This document shows positions 58,458 through 64,000 of a DNA stretch of 64,000 bases, piece by piece. Every line of letters starts with the position of its first letter. The first letter of the stretch is position 1. A program made the position numbers and the translations under genes. This stretch comes from Hymenobacter sp. BT18 (lineage in GTDB: Bacteria > Bacteroidota > Bacteroidia > Cytophagales > Hymenobacteraceae). The notes beneath the pieces were generated by a model. It made no database searches and was not told where the DNA came from. It was given only the letters and a program-made list of their open reading frames with translations. The DNA lies in NCBI RefSeq assembly GCF_012273015.1, contig NZ_CP050954.1, positions 4,318,001 through 4,382,000 of the forward strand, given 5' to 3'.

Positions 58458-61400
58458 TTACTGGTCTATCCTGAACCCAACGCCGAACTGCAGCAAAGCA
58501 CTTTCCTCCTCGGAGGTCTGGTAAGAAACCGACAAAGCCAGTTGCTCCGAAACCGGGGCAATGTAGAAGCCGCCGCCATAGCCCGCGTGCCAGCCCGTCG
58601 GCGAGTCGCCGCGGTAGTACACGCGGCCTTGGTCGTAGAAGCCGAACACGCCGTAGTAGAAGGGCAGGATGGAGTTCTTGCTTTTGCCCAGGGCCAGACG
58701 CAGCTCGGTATTCAGATAGGCGCTGGCGTCGCCGGTGAAGCGGTTGCGCACGTAGCCACGCAGTCCCTCGCGCAAACCCAGGTTGGTGTATTTGTAGAAG
58801 GGAATCTGGTTACGGTCGCCGTAGTTTTTGGCGCCGCCCACTTTCACCACCAGCGTGGCCGGAATGAGGATGCGGGCCGTGCCGTAAAACTCCCCGAAAG
58901 CCTGGGTGAGGCCAAAGTTGGCTTTAGCCTGATTAAGCTGGCGGTAAGAGTCGTGCTGGGCCCGCAGGCGCACCCCACGCCGGGCAAAGCTCTGCCGGTC
59001 GCGCAAATCCAGGTCCAGCACGGCGTTCAAACCCACCAGCCGCTGAAACTGGGTGTTGGGCCGCAGGTCGTTGGGAATGGGGTTGGGATTTTCAGTGCCC
59101 AGCAGGGAGTTGGCCGTGAAGTTAGACTTGTAATGCTCGTAGCTGGGGCCAATCCGGAAGAGGCTGCGCTGCAGGAAGGTGCGCTCCAGAAAGGCGTTGG
59201 CCGTATAGCCTTTGTAGCGGGCTTTGTAGAAGTTGTCGTTGTAGAGGTCGTCGTCCTTGGTTGTTTGGTTGCCAAGGCCGAAGAAGTTGTAGTACTGGAA
59301 GTAGTTGCCGTACTCGGTGCGCAGTCCAATGTCCCACTTCTTGATGGCATAGCGGTAGCGCGAGTTCAGCGACACCTGAAAATTGCCGTTGGTAGAGCCC
59401 TGAATGTCGATACCGTACAGGTTCTTGAAGCCGGGCTTACGGAAACCCTGGTGTACAATGTCGAAGCCCGCACCGGCCCCGAATCCGTCGCTCTGGTTGA
59501 AGATGAGCGTGGCGCGCGGGTTGTAGCCGTCGTACTCGAACTGCTCCCGGTCGTAGCGGTTTACTTCAAGCTTGGAAGAGGTGCGGTTGTCGGTTTCCTT
59601 GCTCAGCTTCAGCTCGGTATCGGGTACATCGTATACTTTCGTCAGGGCCCGCAGGCCCGCCACGGCAGATTCATCAGCAATCCGGTCTTTGCCATCCCCG
59701 CCAATGATGCGCAGCAGGACGCTGTGCCTGGCCTGACCCGTAACGGTGAAAATGTCATCGTCGCCGAGGCCGTAGAGGCTTACTTCGTCGGTTTCCTTGC
59801 GCTTGAAGGTGCGGTCGAATAGCGGCTCACCCTCGGGCTGGTCGATACCCTTGGCCTTGTCGAACATGCGCACGCGCAGGTTGCCGTCGGGTAGGCGCTC
59901 TGCCTGGAACACCTCACTCTTGTTGGAGCCTACTACATCTACGCGCTTAGCCAGCATGAAGTAATATTCGTCCAGCGCCTTCGGCAGCTCCTGAATACGG
60001 GCTTTCAGCTTGCGGTTAATTTCCTGCCCCGACAGCGCCTGGATTTCCTGGGGGAACTGAGCCGTGGCCTGGTCGATGGCGGCGGGGGTAATCTGCTGCT
60101 GCAGGTATTTTCCTATTTCCTGCCACTGCTCGCGCGTAAGCGACTGGAGCAGGAACCTATCCAGGTGGCGGGCCGGCCAGTTCAGGCTTTCCATGTCGTG
60201 AAACTCACTCTGGAAGTCTTCGATGCTGGGCACGGCCCACTCACGGTTGGCCGTCCAGGTCAGGAGCCCGTTCCAGAGCGTAAACGACTGGTCCCGGTCG
60301 CGCGGAATGGGCTTGTAGATGGTGGTGTTGCCTTGCTTGTAGCCGGCCCACTTCCAGTTGTCCTCGTGTTTGCCAAAGTCGGCCACCAGCATGTCGAAGG
60401 CCCGAGCCTTGCCCAGAGCTAGGGCGTCCACGCGGTTGTCGTGGTCCTTATAGAGCTGGCGGAAAAAGCTGAACGAGCGGCGCACATCATCGGCCCCGCC
60501 AAAACCGGGCAGGTTAGGCTTGGGGTCCACGGGTCGGTCTTCCAAAGTCCCCAGCAAGCCGGCGTACTGGTCGCGGTAGGGGCCGAGCTGCTGGTTATCG
60601 GGCAGCACAAACAGGCGCGGCCGGGCATGCAGGATATCCGTCTGATCGAGCAAAGACGATACAGCCAGCGCCGAGTAGGGGTGGGCCGTGGGCGTGATGT
60701 CGCGCAGTACGTCGGCGGCAATGGAGTTGCGCAGCTCGGGGGGCAGAATCTTGGTTACATCCTTGTCTACTGAGCGGAACACGTATTCCGAGGAGTCGGC
60801 AGCAATGAGCTTAAGCGAAGTAGTCTGGCGTCCGCCGCCGCGCCCGAAGGGGCGTAAACCTCCTTTATCGGTAGCCAAGTCGAGCGTAGGCACTTGCACC
60901 GGCTGCGTCCAAGACGTGCGGTAAAGAGGACCCAGGAAAAACCGCTTGCCCGGGCCGCCCTTGTACTGTGGGCCGGGCGTTACAGTAGTGGTAGCCACAA
61001 AAGGCACGTCGGGTTTGGCATCGGCTACCCCGCGTGGGGCCGTAGGGCACTCCGGAATAAAGGCATTGACGGGCACGCCCGGCAAGCGCGGCTCCTGGCA
61101 GGCACTCTGGAACAGCGTACCCGTGTAGGATTCCTTTACCGCGTCGGTAGTACCTTGGAAGGTATAGAAAGCCGCTTTTACCGTGCCATCCTCGTAGTAT
61201 TCGAGCTTGGAAAAGCCTTCTTCCGCTTTATTATATAGTGACTTGGCATTGGCACCCACGTGCTGCTTTTCGGTAAAGGAGCCAGCCACCAAGTGGTAGT
61301 TGCCAGCCACTGGGGTGAGCTGCAGACTATAATCGTGGGCGGCGGCGAACACCACGCCGGGGTTTTCCTGGAGCGTATTCAGCAGCTCCTTGCGAAAGTT

Positions 61401-62177
61401 CTGGTAGGCGGGGTTAGCCATGTCGCGCGGGGAGCCCACGTTCTGGCGATAAGCCGTGTAGAACGAGCCCACCAGCGGGGGCAGAAAGTGACGCAGCACC
61501 GGCATATGCCCCCCATAGATGCCATTGCTGACGACGGGTTGATGACCTACCAGCAGCACGTTTTTGCCCTTGGTGTCGTCCAGAATATCCTGCAGCTGCT
61601 CCCGGAACTCCTCCTGGGTCATGGTTTTGCAGTCGGTATCGGGGGCCTCGGGCCGGTCGTAGGGGTGGGTCCACCAGGGCGAGTTTATGGCGACCAGGCG
61701 CACGTTGGGCGCAACATCCACCACCTCGGGGCCAGGGCAGCCGCCGGTGGGCACAAAGGCGTTCTGGCCGGGCAGGCGCTTTTCAATGTATTCTTCCAGG
61801 CGGCGCACGCGCTTGAGGCCGTCGGGGCCGGAGTTGGCCCAGTCCTTATCACCGGGTACGAAGTACAGCTTGCCGTTGGGCAGGCCAGTGAGCAGGTTGA
61901 TGAGCGCGTCTGCCCGGGCTTTCTGGCCAGCGGCGCTGCTGTCCTGCTTACCCGCCAGGCCTTCATTGCCCACGATATCCCCAAGGTGAACAACGGTAAA
62001 TGGGCCGGTTTGCTGCTCCAGGGTGCGCCGCAACGCTTGCAGATGGGCAGGTGTGGGGGCAGTTGTAGCGGTGTTGCCGAGCAGAAAAACGGTGTGGGAA
62101 GGTGATACTTGCGCCTTGGCTGCCCCCACTGCTGTCAGAAGAGCAGCAGCCAAAAGCCAGGAATAGTGTTTTCGCAT
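58458..62177 (-). CDS. Metallophosphatase fused to an outer-membrane beta-barrel (three-part protein)
   Basis: 1239 residues with a signal peptide (ends near AAKAQ). The first ~350 residues form a calcineurin-type phosphoesterase: VVHLGDIVGN, VPGDKDW in place of GNHD, VLLVGHQP and AAAHDYSLQL. A middle part (about 400-850) has DFGKHEDNW (600-608) and PIPRDRDQ (623-630), reminiscent of the catalytic and metal loops of atypical kinases. The last ~340 residues are a barrel (GFGAGAGFDIVHQG; GLREGLRGYVRNRF; GVFGFYDQGRVYYRG) resembling the Omp85/surface-antigen type. It probably carries an enzyme on the outer membrane. Substrates are unknown. Confidence 0.8.
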   Translation of the reverse strand: MRKHYSWLLAAALLTAVGAAKAQVSPSHTVFLLGNTATTAPTPAHLQALRRTLEQQTGPFTVVHLGDIVGNEGLAGKQDSSAAGQKARADALINLLTGLPNGKLYFVPGDKDWANSGPDGLKRVRRLEEYIEKRLPGQNAFVPTGGCPGPEVVDVAPNVRLVAINSPWWTHPYDRPEAPDTDCKTMTQEEFREQLQDILDDTKGKNVLLVGHQPVVSNGIYGGHMPVLRHFLPPLVGSFYTAYRQNVGSPRDMANPAYQNFRKELLNTLQENPGVVFAAAHDYSLQLTPVAGNYHLVAGSFTEKQHVGANAKSLYNKAEEGFSKLEYYEDGTVKAAFYTFQGTTDAVKESYTGTLFQSACQEPRLPGVPVNAFIPECPTAPRGVADAKPDVPFVATTTVTPGPQYKGGPGKRFFLGPLYRTSWTQPVQVPTLDLATDKGGLRPFGRGGGRQTTSLKLIAADSSEYVFRSVDKDVTKILPPELRNSIAADVLRDITPTAHPYSALAVSSLLDQTDILHARPRLFVLPDNQQLGPYRDQYAGLLGTLEDRPVDPKPNLPGFGGADDVRRSFSFFRQLYKDHDNRVDALALGKARAFDMLVADFGKHEDNWKWAGYKQGNTTIYKPIPRDRDQSFTLWNGLLTWTANREWAVPSIEDFQSEFHDMESLNWPARHLDRFLLQSLTREQWQEIGKYLQQQITPAAIDQATAQFPQEIQALSGQEINRKLKARIQELPKALDEYYFMLAKRVDVVGSNKSEVFQAERLPDGNLRVRMFDKAKGIDQPEGEPLFDRTFKRKETDEVSLYGLGDDDIFTVTGQARHSVLLRIIGGDGKDRIADESAVAGLRALTKVYDVPDTELKLSKETDNRTSSKLEVNRYDREQFEYDGYNPRATLIFNQSDGFGAGAGFDIVHQGFRKPGFKNLYGIDIQGSTNGNFQVSLNSRYRYAIKKWDIGLRTEYGNYFQYYNFFGLGNQTTKDDDLYNDNFYKARYKGYTANAFLERTFLQRSLFRIGPSYEHYKSNFTANSLLGTENPNPIPNDLRPNTQFQRLVGLNAVLDLDLRDRQSFARRGVRLRAQHDSYRQLNQAKANFGLTQAFGEFYGTARILIPATLVVKVGGAKNYGDRNQIPFYKYTNLGLREGLRGYVRNRFTGDASAYLNTELRLALGKSKNSILPFYYGVFGFYDQGRVYYRGDSPTGWHAGYGGGFYIAPVSEQLALSVSYQTSEEESALLQFGVGFRIDQ

Positions 62178-62692
62178 AAAGCAGGTAAGAAAGCCAGTAG
62201 TAGGAGCCTTACTTACGCAGAAAGCTGAACAGGGATAAGCCAGGATTAAGATTTCTTAATCCAAGTCAGCCAAGGCGACCCAAACCCCGAGCCTGAGCGC
62301 AGTATTCTTTCCTGGGAGCAACAGGAAGTAATGAGAAGGGAACTAGCCTGAAGGGGGAGGGTAATTGGCTATGTCATAACAATAGGGCGAAGATTTTGCT
62401 GAAACCTAAATTATAGGCGTATAAAATCTTGGTTTTTTGCTTGTTTTTTAACCGCAGTGGTTGTGCCCACCCGCTAGCTTACTGGTGAAGTGCTTAGGTG
62501 GAAAGTGAACCGCCCGGCGTGTGATGTAAGTGTGCACAAGGCTGGAAAAGGTCCTGTTGTTGATAGCAAAGGCCTTTTTGCTGAGGTTGTGTTTCCGCCG
62601 CAACCGCCGAATATTGCCTCAGTTGGCACCCTGTTTCCCGGGGCTGACAACCCGCTTCTCTCGCTCTTCCTCCTTTCCACAACCCCACCAGT
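62178..62692. other. 515-base gap between divergent genes
   Basis: It holds a 20-base palindrome at 62243-62262 and AT-rich sequence around 62390-62450 (TATAAAATCTTGG), probably the promoters of the two divergent genes. No gene was recognised. Confidence 0.4.
62243..62262. promoter_or_regulatory. Palindrome upstream of the metallophosphatase fusion gene
   Basis: GGATTAAGATTTCTTAATCC has 9-base arms around two central T. It lies 66 bases before the start codon of the minus-strand gene and could be an operator. Confidence 0.4.
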
Positions 62693-64000
62693 ATGAAGAA
62701 ACTCTTTACCACTCTCTGTGGTGCCTTGGCTTTGGCCGGCGCCACCCACGTAGCGCAGGCGCAAACCTACCAACAGGTCTGGGCCGATGAATTCAACGGC
62801 AGTATCAGCTCCAATTGGGTATTTGAAACCGGCGGCGGCGGCTGGGGCAACAACGAAAAACAGTATTACCAGCGCGCCAACGCCACCGTCAACGGCACGG
62901 ACCTGATGATTACCGCCCGCAAAGAAAATGTGGGCGGCATGCCCTATACCTCGGCCCGGATGAAAACGCAGGGCCTCAAGCAGTTCACCTACGGCAAGAT
63001 AGAAGCCCGCATGAAGCTGCCCCTGGGGCAGGGCCTGTGGCCGGCTTTCTGGATGCTGGGCGCCAACATCGGGCAGGTTGGCTGGCCCGCCTGCGGCGAA
63101 ATCGACGTAATGGAGCACATCAACTCCGAAACCAAAGTGTACGGGACAGTGCACTGGGACAGCAACGGCCACGCTGAGTACGGCGGCAACATCGTAACCT
63201 CGCCCCAGAACTACCACGTGTATACGGTAGAGTGGGAGCCCACCTACATCCGCTGGTTTGTGGATGGCGTGAAGTACCACGAAATCAACATTTCCGGTAA
63301 TGCCGGGGGCACCGAGGAGTTCCAGCGGCCCTTCTTCCTGCTGCTGAACCTGGCCGTAGCCGGCAACTGGCCCGGGCAGACGGTAGACGAAAGCAAGCTG
63401 CCCGCCACCATGTACGTTGACTACGTGCGAGTATATCAAAAGACAAGCACCCCGACTACTTCCAGCATTACGCTGCAGGCAGAAAGCTACTCCGCCATGA
63501 ATGGTGTGCAGGTAGAGGCCTGCTCAGAAGGTGGCCAAAATGTGGGCTACATTGATGCTGGCGACTGGATGGCCTACAACAACGTCAACTTCCCGACCTC
63601 CGGCTCCTACCTGCTGGAGTACCGGGTGGCCAGCCCAAGCGGCAGTACCTTGTCTTCGGACTTAAACGCCGGAGCTATTCAGCTGGGCAACGTAGCCATT
63701 CCGGCCACGGGCGGCTGGCAAAACTGGACCACAGTTTCCAAAACGGTAAACGTCAACGCGGGTACGTATAACTTCGGGGTATTTGCCCAGGGCGGCGGCT
63801 GGAACCTTAACTGGATTCGCATTACCAAAGTAAATGCGCTGGCCCGCCCCGGCGGTACCACGCTGGGTACGGCTACCGACGCCAAAGCCAAAACAGCTAG
63901 CGGCCCGTTCGCAGTAGATGTCTATCCAAACCCTTTGCCCGCCGGCCGCACCCTGCAACTGCGCCTGAGCGGCCACGACGCCAAAATTCCAGTAGGCGTA
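62693..64000 (+). CDS. GH16 endo-beta-glucanase with CBM6 and T9SS sorting tail (cut by window edge)
   Basis: 436 residues visible, open at the right end. A signal peptide (MKKLFTTLCGALALAGATHVAQA) precedes a GH16 domain with catalytic GEIDVMEH (Glu136, Asp138, Glu141) and WPAFWMLG. From about residue 258 a CBM6-like domain follows (ITLQAESYSAMNG; YIDAGDWMAYNNVNF; GGWNLNWIRI). The end begins a T9SS type A sorting domain (FAVDVYPNPLPAG). It probably hydrolyses beta-1,3- or mixed-linkage glucans outside the cell, such as laminarin. The start is the ATG at 62693. Confidence 0.93.
   Translation, partial: MKKLFTTLCGALALAGATHVAQAQTYQQVWADEFNGSISSNWVFETGGGGWGNNEKQYYQRANATVNGTDLMITARKENVGGMPYTSARMKTQGLKQFTYGKIEARMKLPLGQGLWPAFWMLGANIGQVGWPACGEIDVMEHINSETKVYGTVHWDSNGHAEYGGNIVTSPQNYHVYTVEWEPTYIRWFVDGVKYHEINISGNAGGTEEFQRPFFLLLNLAVAGNWPGQTVDESKLPATMYVDYVRVYQKTSTPTTSSITLQAESYSAMNGVQVEACSEGGQNVGYIDAGDWMAYNNVNFPTSGSYLLEYRVASPSGSTLSSDLNAGAIQLGNVAIPATGGWQNWTTVSKTVNVNAGTYNFGVFAQGGGWNLNWIRITKVNALARPGGTTLGTATDAKAKTASGPFAVDVYPNPLPAGRTLQLRLSGHDAKIPVGV

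Noticed and set aside
62474..63439. Minus-strand frame of 321 codons opposite the GH16 gene
   Set aside because: The plus strand encodes a full GH16 catalytic domain with signal peptide; the minus frame has no motif.

Overview
The window looks like chromosomal DNA of a high-GC member of the Bacteroidota, most likely Hymenobacter or a close relative (Cytophagales). The evidence is a T9SS gliding-motility C-terminal domain protein, a TonB-dependent receptor with an N-terminal carboxypeptidase-like domain, Bat-type VWA/TPR proteins, promoters of the Bacteroidota form TTG-N20-TAnnTTTG, and a GC content near 60 percent. The genus is an inference; no rRNA is present.

Layout. 1-6.1 kb is the end of a surface-sugar locus: pseC (cut by the window edge), pseB, an FkbH-like HAD protein and a glycosyltransferase, with a porin gene between pseB and pseC. 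6.2-24 kb is mostly housekeeping and conserved genes: ffh, guaD, a methyltransferase, a thioesterase, a DinB-like protein, pdhB, a TPR lipoprotein, a PspC-domain protein, a GT2 glycosyltransferase, a YbaB-type protein, a T9SS-sorted protein, hutH and hisS. 23.6-27.5 kb holds a small carboxypeptidase-regulatory-like protein and a TonB-dependent receptor whose upstream regions share one promoter/operator block.

28.1-43.0 kb is the most interesting part. An HlyD-type adaptor and a TolC-type channel form one operon. A MacB-type ATPase, an ECF sigma factor and two FtsX-like permeases form a second. Both operons are preceded by the same palindrome, exactly 64 bases upstream of a sigma-54-type -24/-12 promoter. 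A sigma-54-dependent response regulator and its histidine kinase follow directly, so the segment reads as a self-contained two-component, sigma-54-driven efflux regulon. Between the two operons sits a cargo block (about 31.2-35.9 kb). It holds a Type IIG-like restriction-modification gene with an in-frame amber codon and a foreign AT-rich specificity domain, an XRE-type regulator with an adjacent palindrome, and a small coiled-coil-like protein.

43-64 kb contains a MORN/YwqK-like repeat protein, a thiolase, a batB/batC-like pair, three tRNAs (Ser-GCT, Pro-TGG, Arg-TCT), several small lipoproteins, a DNA/RNA non-specific endonuclease, gyrB, a RidA-family protein and convergent ppk1 and ppx/gppA genes. 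It ends with a 1239-residue metallophosphatase/outer-membrane barrel fusion and a GH16-CBM6 glucanase cut by the right edge. Factor-independent terminators are frequent, and two families of dispersed imperfect palindromes are visible.
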